From: DATMER01 sp035536935
GTDB taxonomy: Bacteria; Acidobacteriota; Thermoanaerobaculia; Multivoradales; UBA5704
Reading direction: 5' to 3'
DNA length: 64,000 nt
Assembly (NCBI GenBank): GCA_035536935.1
Contig: DATLNC010000137.1
Location: 22,921-86,920, forward strand
The stretch's first letter is position 1; every line of letters starts with the position of its first letter. The position numbers and the translations under genes were made by a program. Under the pieces are notes generated by a model. The model was not told where the DNA came from. It worked only from the letters and a program-made list of their open reading frames with translations, and searched no databases. This document shows positions 29,101 to 34,200 of this stretch, in pieces.

Positions 29101-31255
29101 GCCCGTGTTCCAGGTCGCGCTCGCGCTGCAGAACCTCCCCGAGTCCGACCTGGATCTGGGGGACGTCGCCCTCTCCCGTCTCCCGGTCGACTCCGGCGCG
29201 GCCCAGTTCGACCTGTCGTTGTTCCTCAATCCTTCGGCGCAGGGCGGCATGGCGGCGCGGATGGATTACGCCAGCGACCTCTTCGACCCCGGCACGGTCG
29301 AGCGCCTGCTCGGCCATTTCCTCCGGCTTCTCGAGGGCGTGGCCGCCGAGGGGGCCGACGGCGTGCGGCTCTCCGAGCTGCCCCTGCTGTCCGGGGAAGA
29401 GCGCGAGCAGGTCGTGAGCGAGTGGAACCGGACCACCGCCGAGATCCCGGCCGAGCCGGTCCACCATCTGTTCCGGCAGTGGGGGGAGCGCAGGCCTGAC
29501 GCCCTGGCCGTGTCGTGGAGCGGCGGTCGCCTGAGCTACGGCGAGCTGGCCCGCCGCGTCGAGCGCCTGGCCTGCCGGCTGCGTGAGCGGGGCGTGGGGC
29601 CCGAGACGGTCGTGGCCCTCTGCTTTGAGCGCTCCCCCGAGCTGATCGTTGCGACCCTGGCCGTGCTGGAAGCGGGCGGGGCCTACCTGCCGATCGATCC
29701 GGTCCAGCCGGCGGAGCGGCTGGATTGGATCCTCCGCGACTCCGCGGCAGCGCTTCTGCTGACACCGAAAACGCTGGCCGCGATAGAGGAGATGGACGCG
29801 CGGGAGGAGAGCTTCGTGGCCGAAGCGGATCCAGATGCGCTCGCGTATGTCATCTACACCTCCGGCTCCACCGGCATGCCGAAGGGAACGGAGCTGCGCC
29901 ACCGTGGTCTCTCCAGCTTGATGGCCTGGCAACGCCGGTCCTACGGCCTTGGCCCGGAGGATCGGAACACCTTCCTGGGCGGACCCGGCTTCGACGCTTC
30001 GATCTGGGAGATGTGGGGGGCTCTGGCGTCCGGCGCCTCCCTGCACATCCCGCTGCCCGAAGTGATTCCCGCGCCGGCCGCGCTCCTCCGCTGGATGGTG
30101 CAGGAGGGGATCACGTTCTCGTTCCTTCCGACGCCGCTGACCGAGGCGGTCCTGTCCGAGCCGCTGCCGGAAGGCCTCGCTCTGCGGGCCGTCATCGTCG
30201 GTGGTGACCGCCTCGTGCGCCGTCCGGCGCCGGACATTCCCTTTGCGCTCTTCAACCTGTACGGTCCCACCGAGAACACGATCGTGGCTACGGCCGGGCG
30301 GGTCTCTCCCTACGGAGACCGTGCGCCGGACATCGGCACACCCGTCGCCAATACGCGCACCTACATCCTCGATCGGTTCCTCTGGCCGGTCCCGGTGGGT
30401 GTTCCCGGCGAGCTCTGCCTGGCGGGGGAGGGGCTGGCCCGGAGCTATCGCTTCCGGCCGGAGCTCACCGCCGACCGCTTCGTGCCCGATTCCTTCGGTG
30501 GACAAGGGGAAAGGCTCTACCGCACGGGGGACCTCGCGCGCTGGCGTCCCGACGGCGGGATCGAGTTCCTCGGGCGCGTGGACTCCCAGGTCAAGATCCG
30601 CGGCTTCCGTATCGAGCTCGGAGAGGTGGAAGCCACGCTCACCCGGCAGCCGGGGGTGGAGTCGGCCGTGGTGCTCGCCCGGGAGGACGGCGACGGGGAG
30701 AAGCGGCTGGTCGCGTATGTCGTGGGGGCCTCCGGCGGAACCTCGGTCGAGGAGCTGCGCCGCGGTCTGCAGCGGACCCTGCCCGAGCCCATGCTGCCGT
30801 CGGCCTTCGTCTTCTTGGACGCCTTCCCGCTCACGCCGCAGGGCAAGGTCGACCGGCGGGCCCTGCCGGCCCCTGAAAGATCGCAGCACGGGACGGGCGC
30901 GAAATTCATCCCTCCGCGCACTCCTCTAGAGGAGGAGGTCGCGCGGGTCTGGCGCGACGTTCTGAAGGTGGACCGCGTCGGGGTGAGCGACAGCTTCTGG
31001 GAGCTCGGTGGTCATTCCCTGTTGGCGACTCGCGTGCTCTCCCGCATCGAAGAGCTCTTCGAGGTAGACCTGCCCCTGCAGACCCTGTTCGCATCGCCGA
31101 GCCTGGAGGAGTTCGCCGCCATGGTCGGAGAACGAGTGCTGGTCCTCGAGGGGGAGGACATCGACGCAGCCCTCGCGGAGTTGAATGGCATGTCAGAAGA
31201 CGAGATCCGGGCTTTGATGGAGCAGGAAGCCCTGGAGAGCGAGGAGTTGGAATGA
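11132..31255 (+). CDS. Nonribosomal peptide synthetase, six modules with an embedded sulfotransferase domain
   Basis: This 6707-residue megasynthase has the order (C-A-PCP)x5-ST-C-A-PCP. HHxxxDG motifs start at 183, 1253, 2302, 3358, 4389 and 5780. TSGSTG motifs are at 660, 1718, 2779, 3818, 4847 and 6243. Carrier serines are at 1063, 2109, 3168, 4194, 5252 and 6629; the fifth lies in GGNSI rather than GGHSL. Pocket residues read DPRHFVLRS (Lys2-like, substrate open), DILQLGVVW (Gly), DILQLGVVW (Gly), DLFNNALTY (Ala), DFWNVGMVH (Thr) and DAWFIGLIV (Leu-like). The sulfotransferase occupies about 5340-5628. The N-terminus has a basic helix (LSPEK...MKKKK) that looks like a docking acceptor, and the acidic C-terminal tail resembles that of the preceding protein. 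ATGA overlaps join it to both neighbours, implying translational coupling. Confidence 0.97.
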   Translation: MSDGVSKRMGNLSPEKQALLVLQMKKKKAAEAAAARAAAAAMPRRLDASGPAPLSFAQQRLWLLDRLEPGTTAYNMPAQMRLRGPLDTAALELAIGGILRRHEALRTTFSERDSQPVQVIAPAESFELSIADLTGLPEEVLRAEERRLLAASGRPFDLERGPLFRAALVRLAAGEHLLLLDMHHIVSDGWSFGVFFRELAALYESFHEGQAPSLPELPVQYSDFAVWQREWLQGAVLEEQLAYWRERLAEAPPELELPLDRVRPAVQAHRGRSAHADLPPALTARLRELTLHEGGSPFMIFLAAFQLLLSRLSGQDDVVVGSPSAGRSRGEIEGLIGMFLNTLVLRTSLSGDPTFRELLGRVKEVVLGAYRYQAIPFERLLEELQPERQLSRTPIFQVLFNFVSISNLRMSLSGIEVDLIESGEAESKFDFTLYVNELPDSLRFDLVYNADLFEPERMAEMLRQLEHLLTQAAADPDRRIGEMSLVTPAAAALLPDPAQPLAGEWHGAIHQALSRTAAGHPDRIAVQDAQETVWTYAELEARANRLAQYLISRGVKKGDAVAVWAHRSAPLVQALMGTLKAGAAFMILDPAYPVTRLLDYLRIGRPAAWIALPGAPPPPAEVEEAVSALCRVELGALSSQPETDPDIPIGPDDPACLTFTSGSTGMPKGVVGRHGPLTHFYPWMAERFALSSEDRFGMLSALSHDPLQRDVFTPVWLGGHMVLPDPDWIGAPGYLAGWLRSERVTVLHLTPAMMEMVLESTSNGSEPISGLPDLRWAFVVGDLLKKGDVERLQELAPSAICVNLYGSTETQRSVSYFEVLRHPGLDRLGKEVLPLGRGMEGCQLLVLNRGGGLAGVGESGEIHLRSRHLAHGYLGDEALTAERFRPNPLLASPEAGDRVYRTGDLGRYLPDGGVEFAGRADFQVKLRGFRIELGEVEAALARYPGVRECVVIAREDRPGDRRLVGYLVGSFAPEQHELRAFLGSRLPDYMVPSAFVVLPALPLTRTGKVDRRALPPPAEEQHEADRTVEKSPVEELLAGIWADLLGLTDVAPHQSFFELGGHSLLATRMISRVRAVLGVEMPLRSVFEAPTLAAFAMLAERARQGAKGALVPSLIRVPRSGPLPTSFAQQRLWFLDQLEPGSFAYNLAGAVRLEGSLDVAALSAALSDIVQRHESLRTVFKEEDGEPRQVILNLAPLALAVLDVSALPAQEEEVRLIAAAEARRPYDLSRGPLARFALLRLGEREHVLLVGMHHIVSDGWSMGIFVRELGALYRGDTAVLPKLPIQYADYASWQRQWLSGEVMEDRLAWWKGQLAGAPQVVDLPLDRQRPAVQSYRGGRAYLTISGEVEATARRLGVTPFMALLSGFATLLARYGSQSDVVVGTPIANRGRAELEDLIGFFANTLALRMDLSGDPGFDELARRVREVSLGAYARQDIPFERLVSELQPERDLSHSPVFQVMLALQNLPESQLDLAGLTLSPMELDFGRTQYDLSLFLFPHDGGLLARLEYARDLFDAGTAERLLAHLRNLLAGIPEAAERRLSDLPLLAPEERQELLAAGNLTAAEVPELLLHQFFEAMAAERPDEVAVSFEGEVLTYAGLNASANRLAHHLRRLGIGPESLVAVCLERSPDLLIALLGVLKSGGAYVPLDPTYPAERVSWVLEDSRASVLLTQSSLVEVLPNHGRTIVLEDVDLSGQSRSDMAPMAGPENLAYVLYTSGSTGRPKGVAVRQRGAVNFLASMAQRPGLGADDVLLAVTTIAFDISVLELFLPLSRGARIELAGRETLVDGRRLMERMAESGATVMQATPATWRLLLEAGWEGSSRLKVLCGGEALPPDLARELLARTGEVWNVYGPTETTVWSAVHQVTALDAIGSRPVPLGGAVANTEIYLLGRFERTLEPVPPGAPGELYIGGEGLARGYLGRPDLSAERFVPDPFSGRPGARLYRTGDLVRRRQDGALEFLGRADNQVKIRGFRIELGEIESVLGSHLAVRECAVVVREDVEGAKRLVAYLALEGGDVETLRNELREKLPEYMVPTAFVVLPSLPLTPNGKVDRRALPSPIEERREVELSGERSPVEELLAGIWARVLGVPDVAPHESFFELGGHSLLATRMISRVRTVLGVELPMRAVFEEPTLAGFAALAERARRGDSEDQLVLPLVRVPRSGPLPTSFSQHRLWFLDQLEPGSFAYNLAEAVRLEGSLNVAALAGALSEIVVRHESLRTRFIEQDGEALQVIEDPAPLSLPVVDLSSLAAETLEEEMRHVAGAEARRPYDLSRGPLVRFSLLRLGQGQHVLFFGMHHIVSDGWSMGIFVRELGALYRALTTGEPAALPELPVQYADFAAWQRQWLSGEVMEDRLAWWKWQLSGVPQVLELPLDRPRPAVQSYLGGGRAHLTISRELEARLETVTRRLGVTPFMGLLAGFATLLSRYGSQTDVVVGTPIANRGRAELEDVIGFFANTVPLRVDLSGDPGFDELARRVRAMALGSYAHQDIPFERLVSDLQPERDLSRAPVFQVMLALQNLPDVRLDLADLTLSHLEIDFGRTQFDLSLFLFPEPEQGGLLGWLEYPRDLFDAGTAERLLAHLHNLLVGIVDAPEQRLSELSLLAPEEHRALLAVGNHTAAEVPGCLLHQLFEAMAAERPDAVAVVHEGEILTYAELNASANRVAHLLRRLGVAPESLVAVCLERSPEMLSALLGVLKAGGAYIPLDPTYPAERIAWVLEDSRASVLLTQGSLVDMLPSHGSRRIVLDQTDLSAESEADPTPLAGPESLAYVIYTSGSTGRPKGAAVRQRGAVNFLASMASRPGVGPDDVVLAVTTIAFDISVLELFLPLSRGARIELVGRETACDGFRLKEKLAEVTLAQATPATWRLLLEAGWERSPGLKALCGGEALPPDLARELLARTGELWNVYGPTETTVWSAVHPVAALDAIGSRPLPLGESIANTELYLLSRFEQALQPVPLGAPGELYIGGEGLARGYLGRPELTAERFVPDPFSGRPGARLYRTGDLVRRRQDGALEFLGRVDQQVKIRGFRIELGEIESVLGSHPAVRECAVVVREDVPGAKRLVAYLALEGGDVEALRNQLRDKLPEYMVPTAFVVLPSLPLTPNGKVDRRALPSPVEERREVERSGERSPVEELLAGIWARVLGVPDVAPHESFFKLGGHSLLATRMISRVRAVLGVEMPIRAVFEAPTLAAFAMLAELARQGAEGALVPPLVRVPRSGPLPTSFAQQRLWFLDQLEPGSFAYNLAGAVRLEGTLDVTALSGALIGIVRRHESLRTVFEEENGEPRQVILEPASLPLAVIDLSGLPAREEEVRRIAAAEARRPYDLSRGSLVRSALLRLGEREHALLVGMHHIVSDGWSMGIFVRELGALYAGNVGDTAALPRLPLQYADFAVWQRQCLSGEVMEDRLAWWKDRLGGAPQVIDLPLDHLRPAIQSYRGGRADLAIGRELVGRLEETARSLGVTPFMALLAGFATLLSRYGSQPDVVMGTPVANRSRAELEDLIGFFVNTLALRVDLSGDPGFDDLARRVREMALGGFAHQDVPFERLVSDLRPERSLSHAPVFQVLLAFQNLPDSQLELEGLTLSSLTYDADRTQYDLSLFAFPLPEGGLLARLEYARDLFDAATAERILGHFQTLLEGAVAEPEAPLSQLPLLTAGERAQLAARDQVEHRGHSEGLLHALFESQAQRTPEAVALVAGDAVLTYAELEEKSAQLAARLRSLGIGPETGVAVCLERTADLVVSLLGVLRSGGFYVPLDPRYPAERLRFLVEDSGAKLVLTQDRLGELLAEPEPVSVPKADVTPGNLAYLIYTSGSTGGPKAVAIEHRSAAVFAQWARDAFSPEELRGVLASTAVTFDLSVFELFVTLAWGGTVVLVENALADLPVGIEVTLINTVPSAMAELLRNDSLRGSIRTINLAGEALPRWLADLAYARPETVRLCNLYGPSEDTTYSTWTVVERSTDRAPSIGRPVHDTRAYVLDPGMERLPVGVPGELCLAGAGLARGYLGRPELTAERFVPDPFSTEPGARMYRTGDLARLRADGELDYLGRLDHQVKVRGFRIELGEVEAALARQLGVESAVVLAREDVPGDKRLVAYIVGSTADLRQALKQELPEPMVPSSFVFLDAFPLTPHGKVDRRALPAPQASHEVEASVERSPAEELLAGIWSALLRVSAIGQKDNFFDLGGHSLLATQVVSRVREVFGVELPLRALFETPTLAGLAARIQEARNEDLGLQAPPILALPRDGEVRASFAQERLWFLDRFGTDRASYNIPAAVRLQGWLDVSALTACLTEIVRRHESLRTTFKVTGGAEPRVLQVIAPASDLTLSVADLAGLPDVEREAEVVRLAHEEARRLFDLKTGPLLRAGLARLGEREHMLLLSVHHIVADGWSIGILVRELSALYAAFVQGRPSLLPDLPVQYADFAVWQRAWLQGEVLEAQLGWWRERLTGAPAVIDLAADRPRPAVQSARGGRLGYALPMELSQGMQALVRAEGATLFMALLAGFQLLLARTTGREDLPVGTPIANRNRAETEGLIGFFVNTLVLRGDLAGDPSFRELLGRSREAALGAYAHQDVPFEKLVEELRPERDLSHSPLFQVMVMLQNAPTEALELPDLTIVPQGADSGTTKFDLRLGLMQTPEGLAGSLVYNRDLFDATTVERLGGYLETLLTAAVAYPELPLSELPLLGEAERSQLLQWGDARPTSDGKALLHRLFEAQAASGRTAVTCSGEHLTYQELNVRANRLAHALIACGVRPGDLVGLRLERSLDMVVAVLGVLKAGGAYLPLDPAYPEERLAFAIEDSRVAVVVTQEWLERAEIGHQSSESPAVEVTPDFPAYVIYTSGSTGRPKGVVVTHANAARLFAATDAWFGFGPDDVWTLFHSYAFDFSVWELWGALLYGGRLVVVPYWVSRSPEAFYELVRDERVTVLNQTPSAFRQLVWAEQSILTSLGQAEPDLALRYVVFGGEALELASLAPWYERHADDRPRLVNMYGITETTVHVTYRPLSRKDVEEAHGSVIGVPIPDLSLRVLDRDLRLQPIGVPGEIHVGGEGLALGYLGRPELTAERFVPDPFGPAGARLYRSGDLARYLPDGDVEYLGRIDHQVKIRGFRIELGEIETALTLQPEIREAVVLAREDKPGDKRLVAYLVAERELPAGELRERLKAKLPEYMVPAAFVTLPALPLTSNGKVDRKALPAPEAASLAQKRERVAPRTGLELSLADLWQTALSSSWEVGIEDDFFELGGNSITGAILINRLQEVLGEIVHVVVIFDAPTIERMAAYLIGNHTEAVARVWGEESLGGAVAGRERVERIDIASVEQMRGLVRPLPPLARRGPKNPPAIFVLAPPRSGTTLMRVLLGGHPRLFAPPELELLSYNTLAERKATYTGRDAFWLEGLVRAVMEIRGCTAEEATEIIAGWEKEGWTARRTYGQLQEWLGERSLVDKTPSYALDPAILQRAEEDFEEPLYVHLVRHPYGMIRSFEEAKLDQIFFRQAHPFTRRELAELIWLVSQENILSFLEQVPARRRHLVRFEDLVSDPEPVLRGLCDFLGLDFHLAMLRPYEDRSRRMTDGVYAESRMLGDVKFHTHSGIDASTAERWREAYQEDFLGTPTARMAVALGYEVRAGGASAAIPRRDWQPGEPRPLSFAQQRLWFLDRLEPASYAYNIAGAVRLTGPLNVAALSGALCTIINRHESLRTTFGERDGEPYQVIAEPVPMLLPVLDISGLPAAVREEEARRVATAESRRAFDLARGPLVRFSLLRLGEREHGLALGMHHVISDGWSLGIFVRELGQLYRGGVAGATTALPDLPIQYSDYAAWQREWLSGAAMEERLSWWLWQLGGAPQVIDLPLDRPRPPVQSFRGDRAYLAIGSQVWERLEALARRLGVTPFMALLAGYATLLHRYGSQSEVVVGTPIANRGRGELENLIGFFANTLALRVDMSGDPGFSDLARRVRAVALGAYARQEVPFERLVEELRPERSLSHAPVFQVALALQNLPESDLDLGDVALSRLPVDSGAAQFDLSLFLNPSAQGGMAARMDYASDLFDPGTVERLLGHFLRLLEGVAAEGADGVRLSELPLLSGEEREQVVSEWNRTTAEIPAEPVHHLFRQWGERRPDALAVSWSGGRLSYGELARRVERLACRLRERGVGPETVVALCFERSPELIVATLAVLEAGGAYLPIDPVQPAERLDWILRDSAAALLLTPKTLAAIEEMDAREESFVAEADPDALAYVIYTSGSTGMPKGTELRHRGLSSLMAWQRRSYGLGPEDRNTFLGGPGFDASIWEMWGALASGASLHIPLPEVIPAPAALLRWMVQEGITFSFLPTPLTEAVLSEPLPEGLALRAVIVGGDRLVRRPAPDIPFALFNLYGPTENTIVATAGRVSPYGDRAPDIGTPVANTRTYILDRFLWPVPVGVPGELCLAGEGLARSYRFRPELTADRFVPDSFGGQGERLYRTGDLARWRPDGGIEFLGRVDSQVKIRGFRIELGEVEATLTRQPGVESAVVLAREDGDGEKRLVAYVVGASGGTSVEELRRGLQRTLPEPMLPSAFVFLDAFPLTPQGKVDRRALPAPERSQHGTGAKFIPPRTPLEEEVARVWRDVLKVDRVGVSDSFWELGGHSLLATRVLSRIEELFEVDLPLQTLFASPSLEEFAAMVGERVLVLEGEDIDAALAELNGMSEDEIRALMEQEALESEELE
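14490..20805 (+). repeat. Tandem duplication of two near-identical Gly modules
   Basis: Modules 2 and 3 of the six-module synthetase are direct repeats of about 3.15 kb each, with the boundary near 17631. Equivalent motifs lie 3147 (HH), 3183 (TSGSTG) and 3177 (carrier Ser) bases apart. Long stretches match at DNA level, and both copies carry the same Gly-type pocket. The second module of the third synthetase belongs to the same family. This suggests recent module duplication or gene conversion. Such stretches are also prone to misassembly. Confidence 0.8.
27149..28015 (+). other. Embedded PAPS-dependent sulfotransferase domain
   Basis: This covers roughly residues 5340-5628 of the six-module synthetase, between the GGNSI carrier of the Thr module and the next condensation domain. 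The 5'-phosphosulfate loop PPRSGTT is at 5352-5358. DKTP, typical of the Sulfotransfer_1/3 families, starts at 5449. The 3'-phosphate site has Arg5478 and Ser5486, spaced eight apart as in classical sulfotransferases. RFEDL follows further on. The domain looks complete. Its likely acceptor is the hydroxyl of the threonine tethered to the adjacent carrier. The outcome could be a stable O-sulfo-Thr or elimination to dehydrobutyrine, and the sequence cannot decide between these. Confidence 0.9.
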
Positions 31256-34200
31256 CCGATGACCTGTCCAGGCGGACAGGCGATCTCTCTCCGGAGAAGC
31301 TCGCCCTTCTCGTCCTGAGGATGAAAAAGAAGAGGGCCGCCGAAGGGCCCGCCGGCAAGCCCGTCGGGGTGACCCGGCGCGCCGGGTCCGGCCCGGCGCC
31401 GCTCTCGTTCAGCCAGCAGCGGCTCTGGCTGCTCGATCGGCTGGAGCCGGGGAGCACCGCCTACAACATGCCCTCGCCCATCCGCCTGCGCGGGGCGCTG
31501 GACAGGAGCGCTCTGGAGCGCGCGCTGGGTGAGATCGTCCGCCGCCACGAGTCCTTGCGCACCACCTTCGCCGAGCGCGAGGACGAGCCGGTGCAGGTGG
31601 TCCTTGCCCCCAGGAGCTTCCACCTGCCCCTTGCCGACCTCTCCGGTGTTCCCGAGGAGGTCCGCGCCGTGGAGGGGCGGCAGCTCGTGATCGAGGACAA
31701 GCGGCCGTTCGATCTCGAACGGGGACCTCTGTTCCGGGCCGCGTTGGTGCGCCTCGCGCCCGAAGAGCACCTGCTCCTGCTCGACATGCACCACATTGTT
31801 TCCGATGGCTGGTCTTTCGGGATCTTCTACCGCGAGTTGGCGGCGGTCTACGGCGCCTTTGCGGAGGGCCGGCCCTCGCCGCTGCCGGAGCTGCCCGTGC
31901 AGTACGCCGACTTCTCCATCTGGCAGCGGGAGTGGCTGCAAGGGCCCGTCCTCGAAGAGCAGCTCTCGTACTGGCGCGAGCGGCTGGCCGGTGTCCCGCC
32001 GGCCCTGGAGATGCCGGTCGACCGGCTGCGTCCGGCGGTTCAGGCCCACCGCGGAAGCAACGTGGTGCTCGTGCTCCCGCCAGCCCTGACCGCGAGGCTC
32101 CACGAGCTCTCGCTGCGCGAGGGTACCTCGCCGTTCATGACCCTCCTGGCGGCGTTCCAGCTCCTGCTGTCCCGCCTCTCGGGCCAGGACGATGTCGTCG
32201 TCGGCTCGCCCAGCGCCGGCCGCAGCCGGGTCGAGGTGGAAGGGCTCATCGGCCTGTTCCTCAACACCCTCGTGCTGCGTACCGACCTCTCGGGAGAGCC
32301 CACCTTCCGCGAGCTGCTCGGCCGCGTCAAGACCGTGGTGCTCGGTGCCTATCGGTATCAGGCGATCCCCTTCGAGCGCCTGCTGGAGGAGATTCAGCCC
32401 GAGCGGCAGCTAAGCCGCACGCCCATCTTCCAGGTCCTGTTCAACTTCGTGTCGCTCTCGGACATGTCACTGGACCTGCCGGGGCTCCAGGTCGATTCGA
32501 TGCGGCTCCGCGAGCCCGAATCCAAGTTCGACTTCACCCTGTACGTCAACGAGCTGGCGGAATCGTTCCAGTGCAACCTGGTCTACAACGCCGACCTCTT
32601 TGACCGGGAGCGCATCGTGGAGATGCTGCGCCAGCTCGAGTCGCTGCTGGAGCAGGCCTCGGCCAACCCGGAGCGCCGGATCGGCGACCTGTCGCTGGTG
32701 ACCCCCATCTCCGCCGCCCTGCTGCCGGACCCTGCGCAGCCTCTCAGTCGCGAATGGCGGGGCGCCGTGCACGAGGCTCTCGCGCGCAGCGCGGAGCGGC
32801 ACCCGGAGCGGATCGCGGTGCGCGATGCCCTGGGGACCTCCTGGAGCTACGCCGAGCTGGAATCCCGCGCCAATCGGCTCGCCCATTTCCTGGTCTCCCG
32901 CGGAGTGGAGAAGGGTGAGGCCGTAGCCGTCTGGGCCCATCGCAGCGCCCCTTTGGTCCAGGCCCTGTTGGGCACGCTCAAGGCCGGCGCGGCCTTCATG
33001 GTGCTCGACCCTGCCTATCCGGTGCCGCGCCTGCTCGATTATCTGCGCATCGGCCGTCCCGCTGCCTGGGTCACGGTACCGGGAGCGCCTCCGCCACCGG
33101 CGGAGGTGGAAGAGGCCGCGGCGGCCTTCTGCCGCTGCCGCGCCGAGCTGCGCTTGGACCTGGAGACCCTCTCCGGGTTTCCAGAGACCGATCCGGGCGT
33201 GCCCGTGGGGCCTTACGACGCGGCTTGCATCACGTTCACCTCGGGCTCCACAGGCGTCCCCAAGGGAGTGATCGGAAGCCACACTCCGCTCACGCACTTC
33301 TATCCCTGGATGGGAGAGCGCTTCAGCCTCGGTGGGGACGACCGCTTCGGCATGCTCTCGGCGCTGTCGCACGACCCGCTGCAGCGCGACGTTTTCACCC
33401 CCGTCTGGTTCGGCGCCGGGATGGTCCTGCCCGATCCTGACCGGATCGGCACGCCCGGCTATCTCGCCGGCTGGCTGCGCAGCGAGCGGGTGACGGTCCT
33501 GCACCTCACTCCGGCCATGATGGAGATGGTGCTCGACTCGACGGACAACGGGCCCGAGCCCATCCTGGAGCTGCCGGACCTTCGCCGCGCGTTCGTGGTG
33601 GGTGACCTGCTCAAGAAGGGCGATGTCGAGCACCTGCAGAAGATCGCTCCGTCCGTGGTGTGCGTGAACCTCTACGGCTCGACCGAGACCCAGAGGTCGG
33701 TCTCGTTCTTCGAGGTGCCGCGTGCCGGCTCGAGCCTGGGCAAGGAGGTCCTGCCTCTGGGCCGCGGTATGGGCGGCGAGGACGGGTGCCAGCTCCTGGT
33801 GCTCAACCGGGCGGGCCGGCTGGCCGGCATCGGAGAAGCGGGGGAGATCCATCTGCGCAGCCGGCATCTCGCTCGCGGCTATCTCGGCGACGAGGCGCTC
33901 ACGGCCGAGCGGTTCCTGCCCAATCCACTGGTGGCGGCCCGGGAAGAGGGAGACCGCGTCTACAAGACCGGAGATCTCGGCCGGTACCTGCCCGACGGAG
34001 GCGTCGAGTTCGCTGGCCGGGCGGACTTCCAGGTCAAGCTGCGTGGCTTCCGCATCGAGCTTGGCGAGGTGGAAGCGGCCCTGGCGCGCTTCCCCGGCGT
34101 GCGCGAGTGCGTGGTAGTCGTGCGGGAGGATCGCCCCGGCGACCGCCGCCTCGTCGGCTACCTGGTGACGGCGGACAGCCTGCCCGCGCAGCGCGATCTG

